A stretch of 37,198 nucleotides of DNA from Pseudomonas syringae pv. cilantro (GCF_001293775.1 NZ_LGLN01000056.1:70610-107807); one strand, 5' to 3'; positions 17,250 to 25,482 are shown, counted from the first letter of the stretch. Numbers and translations are program-made. The notes: generated by a model from the letters alone, not told the origin.

Positions 17250-17864
17250 ATGGGAAACTTCTGCAGTACGAGCGGCGTTGATCGTACTTACAGCCCTCCG
17301 GCGAGTCCCGAGTATGGGACGGGCAGTGATTCACCCTCGCGGTTTGTTGGGCAATACACGCTGACCTCCATTCATCAGTTGTCCAGCAAGGAGAGGGAAA
17401 ACTTTCTCAACGCACATGATCCGATGAGGGTTTACAAGTTAAACAGTAAAACGTCGGTATACCGCACGATGCCGAGAGAATACGTACAAAGTGGACGTGT
17501 CGCCGGGAATCCAAATTCAGGTGCCATGATCGCGCTTCATGAAGAATTACAGGAAAGCCCTTATGCCCGGCATACCGGAGCGAGACCTGATAAGGCGGAG
17601 GCCTACAGGCCTCGAACAGCGCATGCCTCCTCGTTGAATACACCGTCCTTGAATGTCATGGCAGGTCGGGGCGCATTGGGAGCCCTGAGGATTTACGCAC
17701 GTTCCGATCATGTGACGACGGAAATGAAGCTAGGTGATTTTCTGAGTCAAGGAGGCAAGGTTTACAGCGATAATTCCTCGACAAGCGCAGGCGGTGACAG
17801 GGTAGAAGCGCTGATTGTGACACTGCCGGAAGGCAGCACGGTGCCGGTCAAGATCATCGATTAG
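17250..17864 (+). CDS. hopF: Type III effector HopF (AvrPphF ORF2 family)
   Basis: HopF effectors have an ADP-ribosyltransferase-like fold and suppress plant immunity. HopF2 acts on targets such as MKK5 and RIN4. The 204-residue protein has the family blocks ARPDKAEAYRPRTAHASSLN, LNVMAGRGAL, RIYARSDHVTTEM and GGKVYSDN. The N-terminus MGNFCS offers Gly2 for myristoylation and Cys5 for palmitoylation, used for plasma-membrane targeting in the host. Arg72 (VYRT) and Asp174 (YSDN) probably correspond to the catalytically important R71 and D175 of HopF2. GGAGAG precedes the ATG. The first 65 residues diverge most from the alleles I remember, so the subfamily number is left open. Confidence 0.94.
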   Translation: MGNFCSTSGVDRTYSPPASPEYGTGSDSPSRFVGQYTLTSIHQLSSKERENFLNAHDPMRVYKLNSKTSVYRTMPREYVQSGRVAGNPNSGAMIALHEELQESPYARHTGARPDKAEAYRPRTAHASSLNTPSLNVMAGRGALGALRIYARSDHVTTEMKLGDFLSQGGKVYSDNSSTSAGGDRVEALIVTLPEGSTVPVKIID

Positions 17865-17935
17865 TGCATTGTTAGGTTCCCGGTAAGCCGTGCAATGCGT
17901 GGCTCACCTATATATTAGTAAAGCATCAGCTTGCT

Positions 17936-18475
17936 TCATTCAACCTCCGACACCCACTTGGACACCGGGTCGCCACTGCTCAACGCGGGCTGCACCAGAC
18001 CATCCACCATAAAGGTCGGTGAAACGTGAATACCGTTTTGCCGAGCGTATTTGGCGTGCCATTTCACCGCGTGCTCAAGGTCGGGGTTGGCGAACGCCTT
18101 GGCCAGCGCCAGGCCGCTATAGCGCTCGATGCGCGCAATGATGTCATTGGGTGTGGCATCGAGATTCGGTCCGCCCGCGTGGTGTTCGAACTCGAACTCT
18201 TCGCGGTGTGACGCAACCGCCGTCATGACCGCCTTGGCGCTTTCCTTACCGCCTTCCAGCGTTGCTGCCGCCAGAATGCAGCGCACGATGACGCCTGAAA
18301 ACATATGCCAGGGTTGGGATTGCAGGCGGATTTTGACCGTGACCTTGTCTTCGCCGGCTTGAGCCAGCAAGTCATCAAGCTTGAAGAACGCCTTCACTGA
18401 AAAAGGGCAGGTGGGTTCGAGGAACACTTCGAACAGACGAGGCCCGTGACCCCAGGAAAGTGTGTCTGAATGCAT
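17936..18475 (-). CDS. DsbA-family thioredoxin-fold protein
   Basis: The 179-residue protein has a thioredoxin-type start (FEVFLEPTCPFSVKAFFKL) in which the usual CXXC is reduced to a single Cys (C-P-F-S). The middle helical insertion and C-terminal GIHVSPTFMVDGLV (cis-Pro loop) follow the DsbA/2-hydroxychromene isomerase fold. There is no signal peptide, so it is probably cytoplasmic. With one active-site Cys it is more likely a glutathione-dependent or isomerase-type enzyme than a disulfide oxidase. It lies downstream of trmK on the same strand. Confidence 0.78.
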   Translation of the reverse strand: MHSDTLSWGHGPRLFEVFLEPTCPFSVKAFFKLDDLLAQAGEDKVTVKIRLQSQPWHMFSGVIVRCILAAATLEGGKESAKAVMTAVASHREEFEFEHHAGGPNLDATPNDIIARIERYSGLALAKAFANPDLEHAVKWHAKYARQNGIHVSPTFMVDGLVQPALSSGDPVSKWVSEVE

Positions 18476-18546
18476 GGTCGTGTTGCTCCCGTCGGTTGAT
18501 CATGCCGTTTTGAGAGCGGGTCGGGGCATGAGTTCGATTGGTATGC

Positions 18547-19320
18547 TCAACCCAGCAACTCGGTAATCCATTGCACCTGCTGCGTAATGCTCTGCAGCTT
18601 CTCTTCCGGTACGGTTTTTTGCGCTCTGGCAAAACCGCTCAGCGTCTTCTGTTTCTTGCCCAGCAGGCGCTGCCATTTGAGTAGAAACGCCGGGCTGCGC
18701 GTCTGCATCTGCAGCGGTCCGAAATACAGCTCTTGAGCGGTGTAAGTCACCGGCCCGTCAGGTTCTGCGATGATGATCTCGTAGTCAAAACGGTTTTCCC
18801 GCAGCATTTCCTCGCAGACGATGCGGCAGCCATTTTCCATCAGCCACACACGCAGCGGTTGTTCGCCGCCGTTGGGCTGCAGGATCAACCGTTCCCTCCC
18901 ACTCAGCCGAGCTTTGCCGCTGTCGAGAATGTCACGAATCGTCTCACCGCCCATGCCGCAGATGCTCACTGCCGTGATGCCATCGCCCGGTTCGATCGCC
19001 GCCAGGCCATCGGCCAGGCGCACGGTAATCCGCTGATCAAGGTCGTTTTCACGCACGGTGCGCTCGGCCGCACAGAACGGCGTCAACGCGACTTCGCCCG
19101 CCACCGCTGCGGTAATGACGCCACGCTTCAACAACGCCACTGGCAGATAGCCGTGGTCTGAGCCAATATCGGCCAATCGCGCACCGGCCGGCACATGCGA
19201 GGCGACGCGCTCGAGGCGCATTGACAATGTCTGTTCGTTCAACCGCCGCACCTTTTCAACCGAAGCCTCCAGCGCCGTTGGCTGGATCGGGTCGCGATTC
19301 TGTCGGGCAACGCCGTGCAT
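18547..19320 (-). CDS. trmK: tRNA (adenine-N1-)-methyltransferase, TrmK family
   Basis: TrmK methylates A22 of certain tRNAs using SAM. The conserved core begins at MRLERVASHVPAG and includes the SAM motif LADIGSDHGYLPVALL, AGEVALTPFCAAE, the family signature ICGMGGETIRDIL and LILQPNGGEQPLRVWL. The ORF opens at 19320 (257 residues). The ATG at 19221 would give 224 residues starting right at the conserved region, so the true start is uncertain. It is divergent from the Rid-family gene. Confidence 0.83.
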   Translation of the reverse strand: MHGVARQNRDPIQPTALEASVEKVRRLNEQTLSMRLERVASHVPAGARLADIGSDHGYLPVALLKRGVITAAVAGEVALTPFCAAERTVRENDLDQRITVRLADGLAAIEPGDGITAVSICGMGGETIRDILDSGKARLSGRERLILQPNGGEQPLRVWLMENGCRIVCEEMLRENRFDYEIIIAEPDGPVTYTAQELYFGPLQMQTRSPAFLLKWQRLLGKKQKTLSGFARAQKTVPEEKLQSITQQVQWITELLG

Positions 19321-19411
19321 TTCAACTTTCCTTGAAAAAGCTCACGGCTCGACCCTTGCCTGTCGCTCGCGTAGGCTTGCTGTTTTCCGTCTTTTGCAAA
19401 GCAGAGAACCC

Positions 19412-19795
19412 ATGGCAAACGCAGATATTACCTTCACTCCTGATCCCGATTCGGACTCCATCTCCTCCGACGTTGCCGACTTCAACGGCCTGCTGGTCAG
19501 CACCCAGATTCCGACCCGCCCCGACGGCAGCCTGGAACTGGGCGACATTACCGAACAAAGCGAATGCACCTTGCGGGCTCTGAAAGACGCATTGGAGCGG
19601 GCCGGCAGCTCAATGGATCGAGTCCTGCACCTGACCATCTACCTGACCGATATGGCAGACCGCGCAGCATTCAACGAAGTGTACAAGCGCTTCTTCCAAA
19701 AGCCGTGGCCAGTTCGCGCGGCGGTAGGCGTGGCTGCGCTGGCGGTTGACGGAATGCGTGTGGAAGTGACGGCGATGGCGGCCAGGGCGGGCTGA
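19412..19795 (+). CDS. Rid-family (YjgF/YER057c/UK114) protein
   Basis: RidA proteins hydrolyse reactive enamine/imine intermediates, protecting PLP enzymes. The 127-residue product starts MANADITFTPDPDSD and shows the trimeric fold landmarks GLLVSTQIP, ECTLRALKDALERAGSSMDRV, TIYLTDMADRAAFNEVY, and PVRAAVGVAAL with the conserved substrate Arg. VEVTAMA ends the chain. The ATG at 19412 is used; a codon 18 bp upstream adds six unmatched residues. The next gene, hopI1, has its own Hrp box and is not part of this transcript. Confidence 0.85.
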   Translation: MANADITFTPDPDSDSISSDVADFNGLLVSTQIPTRPDGSLELGDITEQSECTLRALKDALERAGSSMDRVLHLTIYLTDMADRAAFNEVYKRFFQKPWPVRAAVGVAALAVDGMRVEVTAMAARAG

Positions 19796-19818
19796 TTCAG
19801 GCACATTGCTTCAACTTG

Positions 19819-19846
19819 GGAACTCTATCGTGTTGTGGACCACACA
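19819..19846 (+). promoter_or_regulatory. Hrp box of hopI1
   Basis: GGAACT (19819-19824), a 15-bp spacer and CCACACA (19840-19846) match the HrpL consensus with one change (T for the last C of the -35 half). It ends 27 bp before the hopI1 start, so the in-frame codon at 19835, which lies inside it, cannot be the start. Confidence 0.9.
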
Positions 19847-19873
19847 GGCGATATCAATTCTTGGGGAAGCAAT

Positions 19874-20947
19874 ATGATCAACCTCTCCAACCTCTCTGCT
19901 GTGGCGACTTCTGTAGCGCGGGCGGCGCTAGGCGAGTCGAATACGTCAAAGATAAATCACGCGTTCGATGTCGCGAGTCACATCGCTGGCCAAACGGCTT
20001 TGCGGGTGGGCAACTCATTGCTGGAGCAGATAAACCGGCTCAACGAGCGCCAACAACAGGGGCTCTCGGAGATTCTGAAAGCGTTGCGCGGCGAAAAGCC
20101 CGTGGATGGAGTCCATACGCACAGCGGAGGCGGTCTATTCAAACTGGCGCGGGCTGCGTTTGATGTGGTCAGTGTGGTCTGGGAGCGTGACAAGCTGAAG
20201 CCGCACGTGATGAGCTTTTTGAAAGCCCTCGATAGTCAGGGCAAGACGTTATTTTCACTGGGCAAGGAGATGGCGAAGGCGTTCGCCGAATCCGTGCAGG
20301 GGCCCGATAAGAACAACGGTAAAACGGAAAACTCGCCATACGCTTCTTTCGCCAGCAAAGTTGGCATGAGTAAAGTCATACAACGGTTGTTCAATGAATC
20401 AGGACGGCCGGGTGCTGAGCGTGTGCGACGACCTACGTCAGGTCCTGCCCCGAGACCTGGCGGCGCTCAACAGCAAGCGCGTCCGGAGATGCCTCCGCGT
20501 ACCCGGCCACAGGCCAATGGAGCGCCACCGCCACCGAAAGCGGAACCACGGCCTTCGTCCGGCCGACCTGGCGGCGCTCAACAACAGGCGCGTCCGGAAA
20601 CGCCTCCCCGCAGCCGACCGCAAACCAACAGTGCGCCACCGCCGCGGTCCAATAACACAACGGGTGCGAGCGCTTCTGCCAAGGTGGGCGAGTCCGGCCC
20701 GGCCAAACCCGCCGTCAAGCCGTTGTACGAGCGTCTTGGGCTTTCGGATATGACGGCAAGCCCAGTTGCGGTCAAAAAGGCCTACCATAACGCATCGATG
20801 AAGCACCATCCGGATAAAAACCCTGGCGATGCAGGGGCGACAGCGCGTTTTCAGGACATTTCAACTGCGTTCTCTATTCTGTCCGATCCGGAAAAGCGCA
20901 AGGCATATGACAGCGGCCGTATGAATGAAAAGGGTCAGTATGTCTGA
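19874..20947 (+). CDS. hopI1: Type III effector HopI1 (J-domain protein)
   Basis: HopI1 enters plant cells, reaches chloroplasts, recruits host Hsp70 through its J domain and lowers salicylate defence. From the ATG at 19874 (MINLSNLSAVATSVARA, behind GGGGAAG) the product has 357 residues. Residues about 1-175 are the helical N-terminal region. About 190-265 is Pro/Gln/Arg-rich, with two copies of a 37-residue repeat (RPGGAQQQARPE...). Residues about 287-350 are the J domain, with LYERLGLSDMTAS, the essential HPD in MKHHPDKNPGD and FSILSDPEKRKAYD. It is complete and under its own Hrp box. Confidence 0.95.
   Translation: MINLSNLSAVATSVARAALGESNTSKINHAFDVASHIAGQTALRVGNSLLEQINRLNERQQQGLSEILKALRGEKPVDGVHTHSGGGLFKLARAAFDVVSVVWERDKLKPHVMSFLKALDSQGKTLFSLGKEMAKAFAESVQGPDKNNGKTENSPYASFASKVGMSKVIQRLFNESGRPGAERVRRPTSGPAPRPGGAQQQARPEMPPRTRPQANGAPPPPKAEPRPSSGRPGGAQQQARPETPPRSRPQTNSAPPPRSNNTTGASASAKVGESGPAKPAVKPLYERLGLSDMTASPVAVKKAYHNASMKHHPDKNPGDAGATARFQDISTAFSILSDPEKRKAYDSGRMNEKGQYV
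20456..20655 (+). repeat. In-frame 111-bp repeat in hopI1
   Basis: Two head-to-tail units begin with CCTGGCGGCGCTCAACA at 20456 and 20567. The second is shorter at its 3' end. The period of 111 bp equals 37 codons, so gain or loss keeps the frame. Repeat number in this P/Q-rich part is known to vary among HopI1 alleles. Confidence 0.85.
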
Positions 20948-20963
20948 ACGAAGTTGCGGCCTG

Positions 20964-20998
20964 ACCCCCGCTCATGGCAGTGCCACTGAGCGGTGGGT
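20964..20998. terminator. Hairpin after hopI1
   Basis: ACCC-CCGCTCA (20964-20974) pairs with TGAGCGG-T-GGGT (20987-20998, one bulged T). The 12-nt loop contains a smaller GGC/GCC stem. There is no T tract. It lies 17 bp past the hopI1 stop and 46 bp before the end of the convergent aminotransferase fragment, so a terminator role is plausible. Confidence 0.5.
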
Positions 20999-21043
20999 AT
21001 GGCGCGTAAGTAACCCCTGCAACCAGGCCATGCGCTGGGCCGA

Positions 21044-21421
21044 TTAAACCGAAAAATGCTCCTCCACCGTCTCAGAAAAATGCGTGCAGTTTATCCGCGC
21101 ATAACGCTGGTAATCCCGTGACACAGAGAACGCAGACCCCGGCATCAACAGAATCTTGTGTTGTTCGAGTTTATTCATGAACGGCTGAAGATCAGGGAGA
21201 TCCGGATGATAGACCCAAATGAATATGCCGCCCTGCGGTGCGATATCGAACTTCCAGCCTCGGGCGAGCAGTGAGCGTTGAGTCTTGACCTGCTGACTGA
21301 TAAGCCTCTGCTGAACACTCTGCATGTGCCGAGCGTAGGCTCCTCGAAATGGATGATCTTGGCAAAGCGCTGCCCTATAGCAGGTTAGCTTCGACAGCTG
21401 TTCATGTACGACGCCGTACTT
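21044..21421 (-). pseudogene. 3' fragment of a PLP-dependent (MocR-type) aminotransferase
   Basis: The frame encodes only the C-terminal end of a class I aminotransferase, of the kind fused to GntR regulators (MocR). Visible are a helical ARHMQSVQQRL, then SLLARGWKFDIAPQGGIFIWV, KILLMPGSAFSV and YARINCTHFSE. An intact gene would have 300-400 more residues upstream, including the PLP lysine, but the frame closes with a stop at 21422 and no homology is seen beyond about 21400. The break marks the left edge of the accessory DNA that follows. Confidence 0.8.
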
Positions 21422-21506
21422 TTATTTCTTAAGATTCCAGGCGTGTTGACGACACAGATAGCAAGTTGCCAAGGATACGGCCCTCTAGCCACTCAGTGAG
21501 TCCATC

Positions 21507-22811
21507 ATGCAAATCTTGCCCTTCTGGCGCCGTGATCGCGAGGCGTTAAAACAGTTAATCGTAGCCATTCTCACAGGCCGTGCGCCCGAAGTGGCAGGCT
21601 TCGCAGAAGCCCCCGGCGTGATGCAGGCTTGGAGCGTCTTAGACGTGTCCCAAGCACGAGCTGCTGAACGTATCCACGAGCTTGAAGCTGAGCTTGAGTC
21701 TGCTCGAAGCCTCATAGGCGAAGCTACCGCCAGCTCTAGAGCACACGAGGTGAGGTTTGACTTGGTGAATCGCGCCTCTAGTGAAGGTCTATGGGACATG
21801 GAGGTCATTGCTGGTGATCCTGTTAATCCAAAAAATCGATTCTGGTGGTCATCGCAATTCCGGAGTCTTCTGGGGTTCAGCGACGAGCGCGATTTTCCAA
21901 ACGTGTTGGCAAGCTGGGCTGATCGTTTACATCCGGACGACAAGCAAGCAACTCTGGATTCTTTTGCAAGGCATCTGAATGATAAGTCGGGTCAAACGCC
22001 CTACAAGGTTAAGAACCGATTGGCGATGAAAGATGGCACCTACCGATGGTTTTACGCGCAGGGTGAAACTCTACGTGACGAGCGTGGGACTCCCGTTCGC
22101 GTTGCTGGCTCGCTTCGTGATATTCACGAGGAGCTTAAGCGTGACCAGATGCATGAAGTGATCATCACTCGTTTTGAGCTGGCGCGCGAGATGCTTTCAG
22201 ATGGCCTATGGGATATGGAAGTGATCGCTGGAGATCCGGTCAACTCAAAAAATCCATTCTGGTGGTCGCCGCAGTTCCGAAAGTTGCTAGGGTTTGAGAC
22301 TGTTGAAGAATTCCCTGATGTTCTCGACAGCTGGGCATCCCGGTTGCACCCCGAAGATAAAGCGCAAAGCTTAAGTGCATTTAGCGCGCACCTTACCGAT
22401 CGGACGGGGAAAACACCCTTTGATATCGAATACCGCTTGAAGATGAAAAGTGGTGAGTACCGATGGTTTAGGGCTAGAGGTCAGACAAGACGAGATCCTT
22501 CGGGCGCACCGCTAAGAGTGGTGGGGGCACTGGTCGACGTCCATATTCAGCACGAGCAGGAATTGCTCCGCCAGGCAGAGTCCCTCCACCAGCGTGAGCT
22601 GGAAGAAAACCTCTCTCACCTCTCGCAAATCGTCAGCACGATTCAGAGTATCGCCAGCCAGACTAACCTCCTGGCTTTGAACGCAGCCATTGAAGCCGCG
22701 CGTGCTGGTGAGGCGGGCAGGGGGTTTGCAGTCGTCGCGGATGAAGTGCGCAAGCTGGCGACCAGGACGACAGAGGCAACTCAGCAAGCTGTCAGCATGA
22801 TAAGTAAATAA
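21507..22811 (+). CDS. Soluble chemoreceptor with two PAS domains and a short signalling domain
   Basis: The 434-residue protein has no membrane segment. After an N-terminal coiled coil (about 40-75) come two nearly identical PAS_3-type domains (about 76-215 and 220-355). Both contain [34 protein letters not shown] and a YRWF motif. A chemoreceptor signalling tip ends the protein: [20 protein letters not shown] then [18 protein letters not shown]. It stops only about 25 residues past the tip, so the long methylation helices of ordinary MCPs are missing. It should bind CheA/CheW or act through PAS sensing of redox or small ligands. No ligand residue could be identified. Confidence 0.88.
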   Translation: MQILPFWRRDREALKQLIVAILTGRAPEVAGFAEAPGVMQAWSVLDVSQARAAERIHELEAELESARSLIGEATASSRAHEVRFDLVNRASSEGLWDMEVIAGDPVNPKNRFWWSSQFRSLLGFSDERDFPNVLASWADRLHPDDKQATLDSFARHLNDKSGQTPYKVKNRLAMKDGTYRWFYAQGETLRDERGTPVRVAGSLRDIHEELKRDQMHEVIITRFELAREMLSDGLWDMEVIAGDPVNSKNPFWWSPQFRKLLGFETVEEFPDVLDSWASRLHPEDKAQSLSAFSAHLTDRTGKTPFDIEYRLKMKSGEYRWFRARGQTRRDPSGAPLRVVGALVDVHIQHEQELLRQAESLHQRELEENLSHLSQIVSTIQSIASQTNLLALNAAIEAARAGEAGRGFAVVADEVRKLATRTTEATQQAVSMISK

Positions 22812-22943
22812 CGTTGTGACGTGAGCATTTGCTCCAGCTTTCTCTGGTAGCAGGCAACCCAGGCGCTCCATACCCAAGAGCAGTAGCAGATGAGCCCTGT
22901 CGTCGAAAGCGGCGGAACTCAGGCCGGGTTCTGCCGTCTGCTG

Positions 22944-22969
22944 ATAACGGTACGAAATCGTATCATTAT
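22944..22969. promoter_or_regulatory. Putative TetR operator O1, before the ene-reductase gene
   Basis: GGTACG-AAAT-CGTATC (22949-22964), flanked by ATAAC and ATTAT, matches 18 of 26 positions of the palindrome at 26294-26319 and is itself an imperfect dyad. It lies about 30 bp upstream of the reductase start, where a repressor would block transcription. Binding by the TetR protein encoded at 25482 is inferred. Confidence 0.65.
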
Positions 22970-22985
22970 TATTGAAGACTCTTAA

Positions 22986-22995
22986 GGGGGGGGGG
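22986..22995 (+). repeat. Tract of ten G overlapping the ribosome-binding site
   Basis: Ten consecutive G (22986-22995) end 4 bp before the ATG at 23000, so they occupy the Shine-Dalgarno position. Homopolymer G tracts are prone to slippage, which would change the spacing or accessibility of the ribosome site. Confidence 0.8.
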
Positions 22996-22999
22996 CTTG

Positions 23000-24100
23000 A
23001 TGCCAACACTGTTCGATCCAATTAACCTCGGCAGCATATCCTGCAAGAATCGAATCTTTATGGCGCCGCTCACCCGAGGGCGAGCCACCCACACCCACAT
23101 TCCATCCGATCTTATGGTTGAGCACTATCGCCAGCGTGCGCATGCAGGGGTCATTTTCAGCGAGGCGACGGGCATATCACAGCAGGGATTAGGCGTTCCC
23201 TATGCGCCAGGGATCTGGAATGAAGAGCAGATGGCCGGCTGGCGGAAGGTAACTGAAGCTGTGCATAACGAAGGAGGCAAAATCGTTCTTCAGCTCTGGC
23301 ATATGGGCCGCGTCGCTCACTCGTCGTTCAATCAAGGTCGTCGGCCAGTTTCCGCATCTGCTACGACGTCGCCAGGCCACGGCCACACTTATCATGGGAA
23401 TGAAGAATACGAGACAGCACGGGCCTTGAGCGAAGACGAGATCCGGGATGTCGTACAACAGTATGGTGCGGCTGCTCGCAACGGTATGCACGTTGGTTTC
23501 GATGGTGTCCAAGTGCATGCCGCTAACGGCTATCTGATCGATCAGTTTCTAAGGGACTATTCCAACTTTCGCAAAGACCAATACGGAGGAAGCATCGACA
23601 ACCGCATCCGGTTTTTGTCCCAGGTCGTTGAGGAGGTTGTCTCGGAAGTAGGTAAGGATCTGGTCGGTGTACGCCTCTCACCAAACGGTGAGATCCTGGG
23701 GGTGAATGACTCCGATCCAGCTGAACTTTTTACGCGAGCGGCTCAGCGTCTTTCCGAAATTGGAATTGCCTATCTGGAGGTACGAGAGGCCCCGCCCGGA
23801 GAGTTCATGCTGTCCTCAGATACCGCCCAAATACACCCTCGGATGAGAGAGGTATTCGATGGCCTTTTCATAATGAACAGCGATTTCGATCTGACGCGCG
23901 GTCAGGAATCGCTGGCTAACGGCGAGGCCGATGCTATCTCTTACGGTAGACCCTTCATCAGCAATCCAAATCTTCCAGAGGTTTTTCAAAGAGGGTTGTC
24001 CCCCGTCCCGAGCAATCCGCAGACCTACTACTCGCTGGGTGCTGAAGGTTACGTAGATTATCCAGATGTACAGGCTGATGCACCGTCTCGGGAATCGTGA
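23000..24100 (+). CDS. Old yellow enzyme family alkene reductase
   Basis: OYE-type FMN enzymes reduce activated C=C bonds of enals, enones, maleimides and nitro compounds with NAD(P)H. The 366-residue protein has LFDPINLGSISCKNRIFMAP at the start, LQLWHMGRVAHSSF, the active-site motif VQVHAANGYLIDQFLRD (His173, Asn176), QYGGSIDNRIRF, VGVRLSPNG, and DAISYGRPFISNPNLP for the FMN phosphate. It is complete. The ATG at 23000 is preferred to a TTG one codon upstream. It is flanked by putative TetR operators on both sides and lies upstream of an oxidoreductase gene and tetR, the arrangement seen for NemR-like electrophile-responsive modules. Confidence 0.93.
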   Translation: MPTLFDPINLGSISCKNRIFMAPLTRGRATHTHIPSDLMVEHYRQRAHAGVIFSEATGISQQGLGVPYAPGIWNEEQMAGWRKVTEAVHNEGGKIVLQLWHMGRVAHSSFNQGRRPVSASATTSPGHGHTYHGNEEYETARALSEDEIRDVVQQYGAAARNGMHVGFDGVQVHAANGYLIDQFLRDYSNFRKDQYGGSIDNRIRFLSQVVEEVVSEVGKDLVGVRLSPNGEILGVNDSDPAELFTRAAQRLSEIGIAYLEVREAPPGEFMLSSDTAQIHPRMREVFDGLFIMNSDFDLTRGQESLANGEADAISYGRPFISNPNLPEVFQRGLSPVPSNPQTYYSLGAEGYVDYPDVQADAPSRES

Positions 24101-24255
24101 CGCCCAGTATCGATTTCTTAGGTGGTCACCGATTCGAACACCGACCGTGTGACCACTGTTCTTTGGGCAGATACGCTTCAAGATTTGCACCGCTACAGAC
24201 AAAAAATACCCCTAGCCAAAAATTCGTTGAACTCCTGAAGCTCATTGCCCATCCA

Positions 24256-24281
24256 TTAATGGTACTTAGTCGTACTGTTTT
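24256..24281. promoter_or_regulatory. Putative TetR operator O2, before the dehydrogenase gene
   Basis: TTAATGGTAC (24256-24265), a short spacer and CGTACT (24271-24276) match the 26294-26319 palindrome at 19 of 26 positions. Its right arm is degenerate. It lies 46 bp upstream of the dehydrogenase start, in the gap after the reductase gene, implying that the second gene has a promoter of its own. Confidence 0.7.
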
Positions 24282-24327
24282 TTCATGCCGCCCTTGGCGT
24301 GAATCGAATGCTGATCAGGAGATGCAG

Positions 24328-25443
24328 ATGCTACCCACGGATATGCGCGCGGCCCGGCTTCATAGCACTGGCGAACCAATGAAAATCGAACGCTTGCCGG
24401 TGCCAGGCATTCGGCCAACCGAGGTGCTGGTAAAGGTAGAAGCATGCGGGGTAGTGCAAAACCTGCAGAATGTGATTAAGAAATGGGACGAGGTCGCTCC
24501 CGAAATGCCGCTACCTAAAATTCCCGCAATCTTTGGGTTGGATGCCACTGGGGTCATCGAATCAGTAGGGGCTCAGGTCTACGGATTTAAACCTGGAGAC
24601 AGAGTGTACGTAAACCCTGGACGACACTGCGGCTCCTGTCGGGCCTGCATGGCCGGCGAGCCGATTTCCTGCGACAGCTTCGTGCTGAACGGGTATTTCG
24701 GCTTGGGCAAGAACGGTGCTCAAATGTTCGAGGACTATCCCTATGGTGGGCTTTGCGAGTATATGCCCGCGCCCCAGTACAGCCTGGTTCGACTGCCTGA
24801 CCAGATGGACTTTGACACAGCAACTCGTCTCGGCTATCTGGGCACGGCGTATCGTGGGTTGATTCGAGCAAATGCTGGCCCTGACAAAATCCTTCTCATT
24901 AACGGCATCACAGGAACTCTGGGACTTGGTGCGGTGGCACTGGCACTGGCACTGGGCGTAAAGAAAATCCTTGGCACAGCTCGCAACAAAGACTTGTTCC
25001 AAAAAGTGCGAGCCATGGGGCCTGCCGGGAGGATCGAGATACTGGAGTCGGGTACGGAGCCCGTGAAAGAGTGGAGTCAGCGAGTGACTGACGGCGAAGG
25101 TGTCGACATTGTGCTGGATGCTTTGGCCCCAGGGGCGCCAGCCGATCCTATGGTGGAGGGCTTCAAAAGTCTGAATCGAGGCGGTCGGCTAGTGGATGTT
25201 GGCGCCGTCCAGGGCGACGTTCCCCTGGACTTGTTCTGGGCGCTTTCTAATGACGTAACAATCATCGGATCCAGCTGGTTCACTACGCAGCAGAGCCAGA
25301 AAATGGTTGATATGGTCGGTGCAGGGCTGCTGGATCTTGGGTTCTACGAGCATAAAATCTACTCGCTTGAGCAGGTTAACGAAGCGGTTGACGACACCGG
25401 CAGTCGCTGCGGAGGGTTCACCAACTACGTGATCAAGATGTAA
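24328..25443 (+). CDS. Zinc-lobe alcohol dehydrogenase family oxidoreductase
   Basis: The 371-residue medium-chain dehydrogenase has a GroES-like N-terminal domain with a structural-zinc lobe (HCGSCRACMAGEPISCD, four Cys). It also has a Rossmann nucleotide site (NGITGTLGLGAVALALALG). The usual catalytic-zinc GHE motif reads GLDATG here, so a zinc-ligand His is absent and the enzyme may work more like a quinone/enone reductase. AGGAG lies 6 bp before the ATG at 24328, which decides this start over ATG 24322 and over the ORF opening at 24097. It follows operator O2 and probably acts with the upstream ene-reductase in handling reactive carbonyls or quinones. Confidence 0.88.
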   Translation: MLPTDMRAARLHSTGEPMKIERLPVPGIRPTEVLVKVEACGVVQNLQNVIKKWDEVAPEMPLPKIPAIFGLDATGVIESVGAQVYGFKPGDRVYVNPGRHCGSCRACMAGEPISCDSFVLNGYFGLGKNGAQMFEDYPYGGLCEYMPAPQYSLVRLPDQMDFDTATRLGYLGTAYRGLIRANAGPDKILLINGITGTLGLGAVALALALGVKKILGTARNKDLFQKVRAMGPAGRIEILESGTEPVKEWSQRVTDGEGVDIVLDALAPGAPADPMVEGFKSLNRGGRLVDVGAVQGDVPLDLFWALSNDVTIIGSSWFTTQQSQKMVDMVGAGLLDLGFYEHKIYSLEQVNEAVDDTGSRCGGFTNYVIKM

Positions 25444-25454
25444 CGTTTGCCCTG

Positions 25455-25482
25455 GTTGCCGCCTCTGTGATGGGGTGGCAAC
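25455..25482. terminator. Hairpin between the dehydrogenase gene and tetR
   Basis: GTTGCCGCC (25455-25463) pairs with GGTGGCAAC (25474-25482) over nine base pairs (one G-T) around a 10-nt loop. It sits in the 38-bp gap between the convergent genes and touches the tetR stop. There is no T tract, so it may be a weak bidirectional terminator. Confidence 0.5.

Noticed and set aside
19835..19873. Upstream in-frame start of hopI1 at 19835
   Set aside because: It lies within the Hrp box and has no ribosome site; the ATG at 19874 has GGGGAAG and the known HopI1 N-terminus.
24097..24327. N-terminal extension of the dehydrogenase reading frame
   Set aside because: The extra 77 residues do not resemble the family, overlap operator O2, and a good AGGAG marks ATG 24328.
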